Of a DNA stretch of 64,000 nucleotides, positions 30,109-43,051 are shown piece by piece. The translations under genes and the position numbers were made by a program. This DNA is from Siphonodentalium dalli. Lineage: Eukaryota > Mollusca > Scaphopoda > Gadilida > Siphonodentaliidae. The stretch spans positions 52,508,443 to 52,572,442 of the forward strand of contig CP136068.1 of NCBI GenBank assembly GCA_032622095.1, given 5' to 3'. The notes beneath the pieces were generated by a model that was given only the letters and a program-made list of their open reading frames with translations, ran no database searches and was not told the origin of the DNA. Position 1 is the first letter of the stretch. Each line of letters begins with the position of its first letter.

Positions 30109-30784
30109 CCAGGGGGTTCGGAAAAAAGTGCCATGACAGTAGGCTGAATTTTTTTTTTCACCACCCCCCCTATTTGAAGGAAAAAATATTTTTTCCAATT
30201 TCATGCGGGGTACCCACCTCCTTTTTACCTCCAAATCCAGCCAAATCACCCACGTTTTACCTAAAAAATCTGTAGTCTCACACCATTTGGGCCATTCCAT
30301 GCAAAGTGGTCCACAAAAAAAAAAAATTCAAATTGGACTCAGGGTCACAATTCATACTTTTTCTCCATAATGTTGATCGAATTTATCAGGAAAAAATATT
30401 TGTATGTGGAATGTACATGTGTATGCCTTGCGCATCAGTGTTCAAATTTATGGCTACTATAGCCAAAAAATAATTGATCCTATACATTTTGAAATGCTGA
30501 TGCTCTCTAACAAAAAATGTTACGATTATAAACAAACTGATTCACATGTCATTTTACAAACAATGACCACCTTATTCTGTAGGCATGCCTGTTACTTTGA
30601 TATATGATGCATATCAAGAAAAAAAATTGTCATGAAATTCACGTTTGGCTTGTAACAGTATTTTTTACTTAGATCTACACAATGTTTCACATTATTACAT
30701 ATTCAAAGGTAATACGTTCCTGGACAATTTCGGGAAAAACTTGTTGAACTTGATCACCACCTAATGCCCAGATGCATGGTTTAA

Positions 30785-30822
30785 TTTCTGTAACACACGT
30801 GACGTCACGTGTGTTACAGAAA
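30785..30822. repeat. 38-bp perfect palindrome
   Basis: TTTCTGTAACACACGTGAC followed by its exact complement. It is two head-to-head copies of the element's internal TAACACACGTGAC motif with no spacer. Confidence 0.9.
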
Positions 30823-31463
30823 TGACACATGGCTTATAGTGATTGAAAACATGGGTCCAAGACTTCTGAAATCTGTTGCTAGATTAATTATGTTGCTAAT
30901 ATCTGTAAACAGACTAGATTCACACTCTCATTTGGATATGTTAATTAATTCCTGACATGAACTGAACGCATCACAGGTGTCTGGCTAACACCTCCACATA
31001 CAGATTATCAATAGGAGATTCATAATATTGATCTCAAAACAGATCTGCAGACTCCTCTATGCCAAAACATATCTGAAACATGATCCTTTATATTGGCCTG
31101 ACTATAAGTGGACTGTGACATCTTTTCACTGATAGATCTTAGTAATCCAAAATACAATAATTAATCAATATTAATTAGAAAATGGATTAAAATTGCACTG
31201 ATGAGGTGTATGCATCAGGTCTTAATTGTGTCTGGTTGACTCATTTTATCTGGTAAAATGGTAAATTGACAAATAATCTTTTACATGTACATGTACTTCC
31301 AAAAGTTACAAAACTCACTATTCCTGGCACCCAGTCATGCTCAAATACATAAAATCTACACTTGTACATGGCTCCAGAATATTTACTAAAGTGATAAGTG
31401 AATTATCGCATCTGAACAAATAAAGTGCCTATTTTTCTGCAGCATCTAGTGTACATGTAGCAG

Positions 31464-32618
31464 CCAGGCCTCAGCCTAGGGGTCCAGAACAGGGAGACTT
31501 GAAGTCTCCCTCCAGGAAATTTAGGGAGACTTCAGGAAATTTAGGGAGACTTCAGGGTGGGGAGACTACCAAAAATTGACAATTTTCAAATATCGCTTTA
31601 TTTTATAACATCTGACAATAAAAAATTTAAAAAGATAAAATAACAAATAAAACAAAAAAAAATTGACTTTATCTGAAATTAGTTTAATTAATTGTTATTA
31701 TACATTTAAAATTTTTGGAAATGTTTTGTGTAGCTATCATTTAAGCAAGACAATTATCAAGTTACAGTAATAGTTACTTTTTTAACTAAATGAAAGTAGT
31801 ATTATTTCCTAGACTGCAGCTTGGAAGATACGTTTGTACAGTCTGACTCTTAATCATGATGCATGTAACTTTTTAAGTTTAATTTGGTCACGGCTGTAAT
31901 GTGGGTGTCCGCTAAAATAAACAATAAGGACTAACTAACAAAGGAGTTGCAAAAGCTTTTATTAATTAATGGCCTCCCTTAATTAATGCCAACATCACTG
32001 GTATAATCCGATTAAAGCAATAAACTTGACATTATTTTATTTACGGAAGTCGGTCTCTTCAAAAAGTCCGACGCGGTCTCTTCAAAATGTCCGACGCGTT
32101 ACCGAAACGAACTTCCGAAGCGCCTGGTACATACTCTGATAATGTCGTAATTGTTTTATATCTGAAAAGCGGGACGGCGGTCTTTTAAGTTAATTAAAAC
32201 ATTTATTTGTGACACTCACGATGGTCAGTAACAACACAGATGGGAACATCTCATCGTGTTTTCAGCGTGTCAAAACATTCGTGATTAACATTCATTACCG
32301 CAAAGGGAACAAAGGTGACGGAATAACAATGTTCACAAAACAATAGGTCATATTTTATTTTTTTTATTTTAAACACTTGGGTCTTTGGCTCTGCATCGTC
32401 TGTTTCTTTTTGGGATGGCCGCCACAATTCATCTATATACGGACATGTCCAGACATCCGGAAAAAAAACTAGAAAAAAAATTAAGGAAAAAAAAAAAAAA
32501 AATTCCCACTATTAAAAATTGAAGGCGACTTCGATTTCGCCTTAGAGCGACGATAGGGCGAAGTCAGCGACAGTAAGGCGACAATCTCGCCCGAGTCGCC
32601 TTGTGAGCTGAGGCCTGG
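31464..32618. mobile_element. Nested 1.16-kb DNA element
   Basis: Inverted ends CCAGGCCTCAGC / GCTGAGGCCTGG with a 6-bp direct repeat TAGCAG at 31458-31463 and 32619-32624. Interior homologous to 10640-12172. Subterminal GGGAGACTT repeats at the left and GGCGACTTCG-type palindromic sequence at the right. No coding capacity. Confidence 0.8.
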
Positions 32619-34951
32619 TAGCAGCGAAGAGTGTTCTGTTAGTTTCTTCTTGATACAGTAAGAACGAATGCTCATCTCAATTCTCTACAGAACATTTTTG
32701 GTGGCAATGAATTAAGTATGACAGTGTATATTATACCTTCACAATATCTAGAGGGATTGGTGTCATATGTTGTAAGTCATTGGTGCATTCATAATCAAGC
32801 CGATTCTGGAACACAAGGGTGTGCACCCACAGTGTTCAATTTGAAGTTTGAAGCTTTTAATACCCCTTAAGCTGGGCACATGTGTACATTCCAGTCATAT
32901 ACATTACATCAGATATATACCAGTAACATGGTCTCACATTTTAGTGGTTTAAGAAAACTTAACCAAAGTATTCTCTACAGCTAGCTTTGCTTAAACAGTT
33001 AAATGGATTGTGAACAAATACTTTCTATCTAATGATGTTGTATACCAATAATGGCCTTTGTTTATGTCTAGTAATGTCATGTTCCCTTGTACCTCTCTTC
33101 TTATGAATTGATATTAAATTTTTGTATGTTCTGCTGTAATATGCATAAAATAATATTTTGATACAAAACTAGTGCATAAAATTGACAATCGGTTATGAAC
33201 TGATTGAAAATAGGATACTGGTTTCGCACGCGTAACACACGTGACAGAGCGATGTAACACACGAGACAGTGAATATGCTATCAGGGCGAGAAATACATTC
33301 AACTCTCATTAAAAGTACTAATTGCACATTGATGTAGAGTCTTTTTTCTTATTGGAAAGAAGCGCCAATTATGTATCGAACAAGTAACTTCACAGACTTT
33401 TTGCATAGAAAACAGAGGTCCTTTTTTCTCATTTGTGCACTGTAACACACGTGACAGTCATATACAAGCATGGTACACTAATACATTTACTACACAGCCT
33501 TAAAGACTGATCACATAGTTATGATGGGGTTATTATCTTGACTATGCAGTGAATCATTTTATATTATATTGAATGCACACCAAATGCTGCTTGAAAATAT
33601 CACCAAAATTTGGTGCAAAATGTATTATAACACACGTGACATGGAATGGCCCATTTAGGCTTGGTATTTGTTTCAGTTATAAAGTCTGAGAACAGATAAG
33701 AATCGTATAAACCTGCAGCACCCATTGTTATCCTGTTTGTTTTTGTTTATCAATTGACTCATGACTTGTAAACAAGTTATATGAACATTTTACCATATTT
33801 CCACAGCTTGTCTGTAATCACTTCAAATACAACTGTATCGAAAATAAAAAATAAAAATTTAGGCAAAACATTTATGCTAAATAGTAATGGACCCACACGA
33901 TCTTATACCATCTGACAACATTGCGTTTAACAGATTGATCAGCATTCATATAGCTTTGATGTGAAATTGTGTCCAAAAAAAATAAAATAAATTAAACTAA
34001 AAAATCAAACAAAAATCTGGATGTGGCTTTAAATAGCATTCAATACTTTCTAGCATGATGAGATTTCCATGTTTTGGTTACAATACACCAAATACAAATT
34101 AGTAGAGTGATTTCCCCTGGCACTACCAAGCTAGGATCAGCATAAAAAAAATTCTGGCAGCTGAATGGTCAATAATACATGGATGAAAAGTGCACGAAAC
34201 AAATGCACAAATGTGTTTCCCATCGAGAAACATCAAATATAACCACATGGTAAACGGTTATGGCTGTGCAAATGGCGAATAATTTATGGGAGGTGTGTGT
34301 TTTTTTCGATATCATTTTTTTCTCAATTTTAAGGGTAGTGTGACGTTTGTCAAGCTGCAGTGTGATTTACCACATTCACAAGTACTTTTGGGCACATTTC
34401 TGTGTGTCTAAAAGGACGTTCTTTAATTTCAAATACTCGTGCAGGGTCAAAGCTTTCCTGCGAATACAGGCCAGCAGGATTTGTTAACACTGAGGCCTAT
34501 GTAAATCATTTGGTGTATTGTAACCTTTTGCCTCTTATGCTGTCTGATCAGGTCTAATGAGTAAACATTAATGATATAAATGAATAGCTTTATTCATTTT
34601 TATTTACTTTAATCATGGGTGTCATAACTGTCCATTTTCATCTTGAACCAGTGGCATTGGTACTTGACAATGTGATCTGATGCAAAATACGAAATTGTGA
34701 GTGTTGGTTTGTAACCGGGATTTCTGAGAAGCTTGATGCCTATATCCACACTAACTACCCCCCTAAGCCCTGACCTAAGTGTCATACATACTATAACAAT
34801 GATGCTGAACACTTTGAGGCAATTATATTGCAGAAATGTTGTAAGAGGAAAAAACTGTGACCACTTGGAAAAAAGTGACTTTTTTCGCAGCTGAACCACC
34901 CACCCACCCCGGCCTACTGTATGGAAAAAAGTGAATGAACCCCCCCCCTGG

Positions 34952-35130
34952 ATGTTCACCCATTTAGTCACCTCGATTATGCATTTTAATTTCCGCATAT
35001 TTAGGGGAAATAGATAGAAACTGAACAGAATTAACTAAAAACATTGTTAATTTGAGACTGTAGATACTTCCCAGAAGATGAGGCCTAAGCAGAATGTTCC
35101 CAGAAGGTAAATTTGATGATGATGAAATAT
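34952..35130. repeat. Continuation of the dispersed repeat after the insertion
   Basis: CACCTCGATTATGCAT and GAAACTGAACAGAA match 277-330. It ends with a degraded HP-G arm (AAGCAGAATGTTCCCAGAAG). Confidence 0.65.
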
Positions 35131-35392
35131 ATTTCTTAATGATTATCTGTTCCTTAATAGTGTACTTCACTATATGTGAAGGTCCCAACTCAAAATGGCA
35201 TACTTTTCTGTGACTTTTGAGAGCCGATATCGCAATAAACATTCAATTAATTAGTATTACCCAGGAAAAATTCCATAATTGTAAGAAACGAAAAGCAAAA
35301 TTGCTCACAAAGTCACTTAAATCATGAAATTTCAAGTTGGGACCTTCACCTACAGTGAAGTACATTATTAAGAAAGATAATTTAATGTTATT
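35130..35392. mobile_element. Hairpin MITE, FAM-H family
   Basis: Arms GTGAAGGTCCCAACTCAAAAT and its near complement AGTTGGGACCTTCAC; outer ends TTCTTAAT-type. A diverged copy lies at 40080-40312. Both are followed by AAAAAGTTCCCAGATTTTG within 100 bp, so they belong to one larger repeat. Confidence 0.75.
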
Positions 35393-35600
35393 TTTTTGAT
35401 TTTATAATGTTCCCTGTCAAAACTTCAAAAAGTTCCCAGATTTTGTATTGGTGGTATATGATCTCTATTGATGTTAGCCACAGTTGAGATTCATGGCATG
35501 ATCTAAAGTTATTACTGATTACACTCAGCCTTGGACTCCTCCAAAAAAATTGAGCAACACGACACAATAGCATCACACCCATCTATAATTGATTATTAAC
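35393..35600. repeat. Dispersed repeat shared with 40315-40440
   Basis: TTCAAAAAGTTCCCAGATTT and the following 70 bp align with 40361-40435 with moderate divergence, in the same position relative to the FAM-H hairpin. Confidence 0.6.
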
Positions 35601-36029
35601 GTTATCAACAGGATCGAATCCTAGTGGACCACACAGAAGCAAATATAATGAAAATCAAACATCCCACTAAATTCAATGGGATAACGAGGGCGGGCAGCGT
35701 TAACACAGACTGAAATAGAACACGTTTGAATCAGTTAAGTGGTCGATCAAACCGAAATCTCGCCTCTAAGAATTCATGTGTCTTGATTGGTTTGATGACA
35801 TCAGAACCAAGATGCTTATTGCTAGAGTCAATAGCTATTGGGGCAATGACGTCAATGCCCGTTACTCACTCTGCTGATTATGGAAAGCCAACTGAATATG
35901 GCTTTCTTAAAGTGTGGAAGTCTGGCCATCAGTCTATTTATGTTACACACACCATCACTGCAGTATCAGAGCAATCATTCTTCCACATAGTCCACTCATT
36001 TTGGTGGCTTCACAACTGTTAAGTTACAG

Positions 36030-36190
36030 GATGATTTAAAGCTACTGTATGTCACTAATAAGCTGGATATCTTATAAAAAAAATTATTGTCACTAATAAT
36101 TTAGATATCTCCAAAGATATCTCATAAAAAAAATTATCGTCACTAATAATTTAGATATCTCCAAAGATATCTCATAAAAAAAAATTATAG
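36030..36190. repeat. Short tandem repeat, about 2.5 units of 57 bp
   Basis: CACTAATAATTTAGATATCT and CTCATAAAAAAAATTAT recur; two units are nearly identical. Confidence 0.7.
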
Positions 36191-37189
36191 AAAAAAATGG
36201 CTTCAGTTGATGTGCTATTAATAGCTGCAATGCCTTGAAAATGCTACTGTTTGGCACTTATAATTTGAATAGCAAGAGTGAAATCTCATAAAAAAATAAT
36301 ACTTAATGCCATTCCCTTTCCTACTATGTGATCGATTCTTCATTTGAACAACTCAATAGGCCCCATGGAGTGGAGAAACCAATAAACTGTTGTATGTGGT
36401 CCAGGCCCGTCCGGCAGAATATTTTACTTGCCAAATCACTCAAGGTGTCAACTGATTAAAAGTCCTTATTGCTGGCTATGAATTATTCATGGTAATATTT
36501 TTTAAGAAATCGAAAAGTCCATTAGGTGAACAGACCTTGATGAGATTTTGAGTGATATTTTGTTTGTGGGTGTAAAGCGCCAAACTGAATAGACCAAAAG
36601 CCTGCACACAGTCGCAGCTACAAACCCTGCGGACCCTATATTTTGTAGCAGAGAAAGCTATGACTATCAAGGACCAAATATGGAGATCTGAAGGAGCTTC
36701 CCACCATCACTATACTTTGAAAAGGTTGCTTTTTTGCAACAAATATAACTGGGAAACTGCGTCAAAACTCTAAATACATAAAAACTAGAAAACTGAACAA
36801 AATGCAACATTCATCACAAACTTAATAATCAGCACAATGTATAGCATCTAAACATATAATTCAACCAAATGGAACTTATAATTCAACAATAGCATGTGAC
36901 ACAATTTATCACAGTTGATAAACTAAGCTTCAAAACTTGTTTGAAATGGCACTATATCACATACGTCTACTGCATGTGTGTGACTAATATTTCAGATATT
37001 GTTACATAAAAAAATTGTTTAAAAGAAATAGATGAAAGTTGCTTCAGGCTCAGTTATCGGGGTAATGTTTTCAGATAACACATATACAGTGACATTAAAC
37101 TAGACTAAAATATACCACACTTAGTCTAAATTTGTTATTGAAATATTAACACTAACAAAATTTAATGTCACTATAAAATCATAATGAGT

Positions 37190-37260
37190 AGAAAATTCAA
37201 CATTTAAAACACTCTCTTTCATGTAGTACATTTAAAACACTCTCTTTCATGTAGTACATT
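37190..37260. repeat. 31-bp direct duplication
   Basis: CATTTAAAACACTCTCTTTC plus ATGTAGTA appears twice in immediate succession. Confidence 0.85.
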
Positions 37261-37371
37261 GAAGCCGAAACATGTTATTTTATACAATGAAATGTCGATG
37301 AAATGCAAAATTAAATATCACTGAATACTGCCCTTTAATTATTCCAGACTCAGCATAAGATATGACATTAC

Positions 37372-37427
37372 TCTGGCTAAATCAATTCATGAATCTCTAC
37401 TCTGGCCAAATCATACAATGAATATCT
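37372..37427. repeat. 29-bp minisatellite, left fragment
   Basis: Two diverged units of CTCTGGCTAAATCATAC-type sequence, cut off from the main array (39596-39957) by the 37428-39595 transposon. Confidence 0.8.
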
Positions 37428-39595
37428 GGGTGAAAATCTCAAAACTACCATTTTTTGGAGCCACAATAGTGAAAAAATAAATTGTCTTCTAAATCAAGTC
37501 CATTTACTTTTTTCAAAAGTATAGGCACTACGGACGTTCGGACAATACCTAGCAGAGCACGAATTCCATTATCGTTCCCATGGCAACAGTCCAAGTAATT
37601 ATAGTGCTGGATTTTATGTCAGTCCTGTTACCAACCTTCAGAGGGCAAAATGTGGTGATCAAAATCCACATCAAGTGACACAAAATATTGTTATTGATTA
37701 ACTGCAGTCATACAAAAGTATCTGTAACAGGTTTCTAAAAAATTCAAGCCTCATATTCAGTATAATGGACCTTCCAATGCCAATTGGACTGACTATTGTC
37801 CAAATTCTCTTATTCAGAATATTGTAGAGACAAAAATATGATTGAAGTTGTGCATAATTTCTGTGTGAACACTTTTGTATTGCGGTGTGAATAGACAGTA
37901 ATGACCTCAGTTAGATCTATGTTGCACATAAATGAAACATCATTATTATTGGTGGTATTATTTAAACAGGACTGACACAATGTCAGTCATGTTACCGCTG
38001 TCCAGGAAAACTTCATGACATGAACATAGAGTTACATGATATGTCATGTGCGGACTGTCTGCAAGTGTATATGTCTGTCTGACTGTTATATGTAGACTAC
38101 ATGATGGTTTGACCAATTGAGCTGAAAGTTTCAAATTTCGGGTGTGGGGGAGGGTGGTGTTCAGTCCAGCGAATGTTATTAGCGAATTGGTGTGCACATG
38201 TGTTGTGACCTTTTGACCTTTAAATATGAGGCCTCAAGTCTCATAATGGCTTGCATTATGGAACAATCATTCAAGAATTTCAATTACTTTGTTGTATTTT
38301 TCCATATCTTTAATTAATTTTGAAGTGTCAGTTTTGGAATTCACCAAGAATTGTTGCTCAACTGGATGCTGTTGAGCAACAATTATTGGTGAATTCCAAA
38401 ACTGACATTTGGGTGGCTCAAACGTTAGTGTTCTATGTCAAGCCTTCTAGTTTTCCTGTCCCTACTTCTGGGGTCTAATTCCTGGTGATATGATGGTATC
38501 AGATGATATTATATGGTGTTGATCTTAGTATTTGTCTTCAATAGTGTCCCGGATTGCGACTATCGGGTGGAAAGGGGTTTCAGTTGGCATTACCAAATCA
38601 TCAAGTTGATATACCGGTTTGTCCTATATGGCAACATCTTGAAATGGCTGAGGTAGCAGATATTTCATGTACACACAGCCAACCAATCATCTCTATGTGA
38701 ATATCATGACTCTACATAACCCTTGAAATTTTTATGTATGTATACAGGCTCACACATTTATTTTATCAGTAAAAATGTCACTCAACCCAGATACCCCTAT
38801 GTCAGTCCTGTTACTTTCTACCCCTATTGGTAACAGGACTGACAGTAACAGGACTGACGGTTTCGGTGGTTTCATGACTCTAATGACAGAAGTGAAGGAA
38901 ATCCAGATATAGAACATACAATTCTTTGCACCTTTCTACGTATGTTTTTCAAATTATAATGGAATTATAGAATATCTGTCAGTTTTTCCTTGAGTAAATG
39001 TGGTAACAGGACTGACACACAATTAACATACTCGCCAAAAATAAATCTTCTGTCAACTCAACCTTGAAAATCTTGAGAAACAAGCAGATATAAAACTTTC
39101 AGAGGCAATGACCTCCATTGGTACTGTTTTCTTGTAGTAACGAAAAAGTATAGTGCTGTTCCATTTTGATTGTACTTCTCTTCAAAGTACTCGGTAACAG
39201 GACTGACATAAAACTCATTACACCAAAACATATACTAGATATGGGAGAAATAACAATTCTTAATTGTCAGAAAATAGAGCTCACGGGATAGTTGTGGTTG
39301 AAACTTTATGGTAGGAAGCAGATACGAATGAACAATTCCATTAACCTAAAGAGTTCATGGTTGTATTCAAGGGAACCCAGGTTCATTACATTGGGGTTTT
39401 GGGGGATAACACTGATAACAAGATTAAAACCAAGTTCATTTTCATGTTTAATTTAGTTATGAGTTTCTTACGTATGTGGTGTTTCCCTAACCTTTTCATT
39501 GAAACAGTCTGTTTTATGGCATACAACATCTCGGGGTGTATAAATCACGGATATAGAGCCATTACAAAAAAATGGTAATTTTGAGATTTTCACCC
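37428..39595. mobile_element. 2.17-kb DNA transposon with internal TAACAGGACTGACA motifs
   Basis: Inverted ends GGGTGAAAATCTCAAAA / TTTTGAGATTTTCACCC. A 4-bp direct repeat ATCT at 37424-37427 and 39596-39599 restores a minisatellite unit when the element is removed. The motif TAACAGGACTGACA or its complement occurs near 37618, 37963, 37981, 38800, 38831, 38846, 39004 and 39194. No recognised ORF. Its motif has the same frame (TAACA-N5-GACA) as that of 30109-34951. Confidence 0.8.
38326..38407. repeat. 82-bp hairpin inside the 37428-39595 element
   Basis: TGTCAGTTTTGGAATTCACC pairs with GGTGAATTCCAAAACTGACA, and the stem continues through TTGTTGCTCAA / TTGAGCAACAA with a loop of about 10 nt. 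Arm length is about 34 bp with one bulge. Confidence 0.9.
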
Positions 39596-39957
39596 ATCTA
39601 CTCTGGCTAAATCATACCATGAATATCTACTCTGGCTAAATCATACCATGAATATCTACTCTGGCTAAATCATACCATGAATCTCTACTCTGGCTAAATC
39701 ATACAATGAATCTCTATTCTGGCTAAATCATACCATGAATATCTACTCTGGCTAAATCATACCATGAATATCTACTCTGGCTAAATCATACCATGAATCT
39801 CTACTCTGGCTAAATCATACAATGAATCTCTATTCTGGCTAAATCATACCATGAATATCTACTCTGGCTAAATCATACCATGAATATCTACTCTGGCTAA
39901 ATCATACCATGAATCTCTACTCTGGCTAAATCATACCATGAATCTCTACTCTGGCTA
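39596..39957. repeat. 29-bp minisatellite, about 12 units
   Basis: Unit ATCTACTCTGGCTAAATC plus ATACCATGAAT. Variants ATATCT/CTCT and ACC/ACA follow a repeating order, suggesting duplication in blocks of about four. Confidence 0.9.
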
Positions 39958-40079
39958 TGCCCATAGAGATCATATTCCACCAGTTTTGCAGCTGACTTGG
40001 AGAATTTTGTAATGTTTTGACGGGGAACATTATAACATTTAAAACATAACACAGGTAATGTATTTCTCAGTTTAATACC

Positions 40080-40440
40080 AGTTCCTTAATAATCTGTTTC
40101 ACAGTAGGTGAATATCCCAGCTTGAGATTGCATGATTTGGGCAACTTTTGTGAGCCAATTTTCCTTTGGGTCACATACAGTCATGAACATTTCTCCAGGT
40201 AATCAATCAATGTTTATTATGAAATCAGCTGACAACAGTCGCCTAAATCGTGTAATCTAGAGCTAGAACCTTCACCTACTGTGAATTATGTTATTAAACA
40301 ACAGTTATTAAAAATATATTACCTGCATTATTTGTTCAATGTTATAAAGTTGCCCCTTAGAAATTCAAAAAGTTCCCAGATTTTGAACTGATGGAATATG
40401 ATATCTATGTGGTAGCCAGAGTAGAGATTCCTGGTAAGAT
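40080..40440. mobile_element. FAM-H hairpin MITE and attached repeat, diverged copy
   Basis: CAGTAGGTGAATATCCCAGC pairs with TAGAACCTTCACCTACTGTG. The AAAAAGTTCCCAGATTTTG block follows as at 35393. Confidence 0.65.
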
Positions 40441-40444
40441 CAAA

Positions 40445-41440
40445 CCAAGACTGTACTTTTAGTCATGCTGAGTTCATGTGTACCATTCAATCTCTTCTTG
40501 TATCAGTGAGCAATTTATAGAGAATGAATCCTTTATAGTGGCTGCCATGCTTCACCAAGACATCCATCAACTTTACATTGTGGTTCAAACGAGATGAAAC
40601 AGATCATTGCATTATAGCATGAGTGGGGATGATGAGAACTCGCGTATTGGTGGGTGCATGGTAGTGCAAATAGTTAGCAGGATGTTGTGGGAGTAGAAAC
40701 CAATACACTAAAATCTCAATGAAAAGCTAAATAAATATCCCTCATTACTTTTCTTTAAACTTTCTTTCTAAATAATCTTTGACGAGTAGTTACCCTTTAC
40801 TTTAAGGCTTTAGGAAATGTCAGATAATAAGTTCAACAAATGACCATAGGCCGTTTGTTGAAATTATTATCTGAACATTTCCCCATGAATATAGGAATCC
40901 TTCTGCACATGTATTATCTTTTCATCTGTTTGTGGTCTGCTTTTATATTCTGAACATCCCTCCAGATGGCTAATGGACGATTCCAATGTATATCATTATA
41001 TAACTGATTGGGAGAATGCATTTAGTAAAGACTCTGTATAAGATACCCATAGACTGTACTTTTAGTCATGCTGAAAAAAATGTGTACTTTTCAATTTCAT
41101 CTTATATCGGTGAGCAATTAAAACAGAATGAATCCTCAGTGGCCCCATGTTACAACAAGAGATCAATCAACTTTACATTGTGGTTCATAACGAGATCATT
41201 GCATTATAGCATGAGTGGGTATGACAAGAGTACATGTGTACTAATAATATTCAATTTCCTCTTTAATATATCAGTCTGTATCGGTGAGTAAATTAAAGGG
41301 AATGAATCCTTAGTGGCCGCCTTGCTTGCTGCAGCGAGAACAATCATCTTTACATTCTGCTTTATAGCCGCTGGAGTTAAACTCTTCACACTAAGGTGAG
41401 ATTGTTGCGTCATAGCATGAGTGGGGATGACAAGAAAACT
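40445..41440. repeat. Three diverged ~190-bp units interrupted by a FAM-A MITE
   Basis: Units near 40450-40700, 41050-41230 and 41235-41440 share TACTTTTAGTCATGCTGA, ATCAACTTTACATTGTGGTT and ATAGCATGAGTGGG(G/T)ATGA. A FAM-A MITE occupies about 40760-41035 (TTATTATCTGAACATTTCCC, GGAATCCTTCTGCACATGTA). Confidence 0.7.
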
Positions 41441-42408
41441 CTTATATTGGCCAGTGATAGTCAACTATAAATAGTTAGCAGGATGTTGTGGGAGATAGAA
41501 ACCAATATTGGGATTAGTGCGATGTCGATGTCTGAGATATTTTAGTTCGTGGGTGGAATGCCAAGTCACTGTGAAAAATAAGAGATTTTTCTATTTGAAG
41601 ATCCTTCGTCTTGTCATGTGATAAGAATTTGTGAGTGGAAGTGGGTTGAAGCCGGATGTGTTCGGCCGCACGTGGGCCCAATCATATCGTATGCGGGAGA
41701 TGGATATAAATGTTCGACGAAATGTCAATTCATGAAAGCGAAAAAGGTCATCGTCTTTTCATCCGTTCTATCTTCTTCCCAATTCCCACTGATGTGTATC
41801 CGAAACTAATCTCGAAATATTTCATATTCTTTTAAAGTTTTCAAAATAAAATGGACCTGACCAACCCAAAAGTTTTTATTCTGGAAAAAATAAAGCTCCT
41901 CTATGCATGGTTTTTATTGCTACCAAAACAACGTTTTCAAGAGAAATCTCATGTGATGAAAAAAAATATGGACAAAATGAGAGAGGCCTGAGATATCAAG
42001 GTGTGATTATAAATGTTTATTCTGTTTAACACCTATTAGATACATCTTTATTACATGATCCTACCCTTATTCCATTCTATAAACCCATTCTATAAATTGT
42101 GATATTAAGCATTCCTTTAATAACAGGAAATAGTGCCAGGTGACCTTTGACTTCCGATTTGTCGTCTCTTTACATTCCGTATACTACGTCTCAAAATACT
42201 ATGGCTTCCAATATTTTTCCAACTATAATGAATGAAGAGTTTGAAAAGTTATGTAATTAATTATATGCCATTAAATATGCCAAAGAGTCTTTATTTATCT
42301 GGGACTACAATGCATAGTTAAGTGAAATGTCATCGCATGCCTTATAGAATGTTAGTTTCATGTCCCATTTGTTGATTTAAGTATGTTTTGGATGATGTAA
42401 TAAATAGA

Positions 42409-42514
42409 ATCTACAACTCGTCCCCAGTTTATTGCGGAATTTCCAAAACTCATCCAGTAAATTAGGTCTGGACTCATTTCGTAAATTCCGCTATAAACTG
42501 GAGACTAGTTGTAG
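42409..42514. mobile_element. Short hairpin MITE
   Basis: Arms CTACAACTCGTCCCCAGTTTA and its imperfect complement TAAACTGGAGACTAGTTGTAG, with inner arms GCGGAATTT / AAATTCCGC. Confidence 0.75.
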
Positions 42515-42834
42515 ATCCTCCATGTACTAAACTATGTAACTCTGATAGAAAAAAAGATAACTATTTGTGGGATTCAAAGGTTCCTGATACAAGGCATTAT
42601 TCCTGATGTGATTGTGCTGTATAAACACATTTGGGCCAGACATAAGTCGGGGAGCGATTTATAAATCGGCACTAATGTGTTTTGACTGTCTGATCATATC
42701 TTGAATGAAGATTATTCCTTATAATTACATCTCAGTGAAAAATATCAACCTCGCTATGCAATCCGAGATGGAAATATTGTTATAATATTTTGAACTTTAT
42801 AGTGATGTAGCCACGACGTCGCCAAATCCTGCGC

Positions 42835-42960
42835 TCAACGTTCACTTACGTCCTAATTATATTTAATCACATTAGCTTTTTTTAGAGAAAATGTGCACAC
42901 CGCTCACTTCCGTTCCAATGTAATTATTCTATGTAATCACATTAGCTTTTCGGAAACCAA
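42835..42960. repeat. Diverged ~60-bp tandem duplication
   Basis: Two units share CGCTCA(A/C)(C/T), TTC(A/C)(C/G)TTACGT-type sequence and AATCACATTAGCTTTT. Confidence 0.55.
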
Positions 42961-43051
42961 TGACAACATACTAGAGAAAATTAAGTGGATGTAATAAGGT
43001 GTTGATTGATGATCAGATACTTGCATTATAATATTTGAATTTTTCTGTGTT

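Larger units (their letters stand above)
30109..34951. mobile_element. 4.84-kb DNA transposon without recognisable transposase
   Basis: Inverted ends: left CCAGGGGGTTCGGAAAAAAG plus CAGTAGGC, right the inverse of CCAGGGGGGGGTTCATTCAC plus CAGTAGGCC. A 5-bp direct repeat ATGTT lies at 30104-30108 and 34952-34956. The interrupted host repeat is seen whole at 1-350. No ORF longer than 130 codons and none recognised. Internal TAACACACGTGACA motifs at 30791, 30804 (inverse), 33233, 33255 (one mismatch), 33443 and 33628. A second element (31464-32618) is nested within it. Confidence 0.75.

Noticed and set aside
34609..34998. 129-codon minus-strand ORF
   Set aside because: It runs across the right end of the 30109-34951 transposon into the host repeat, so it is incidental.
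35726..36022. 98-codon ORF (MNQLSGRSNRNLASKN...)
   Set aside because: No recognised homology and no splice context; not supported as a gene.
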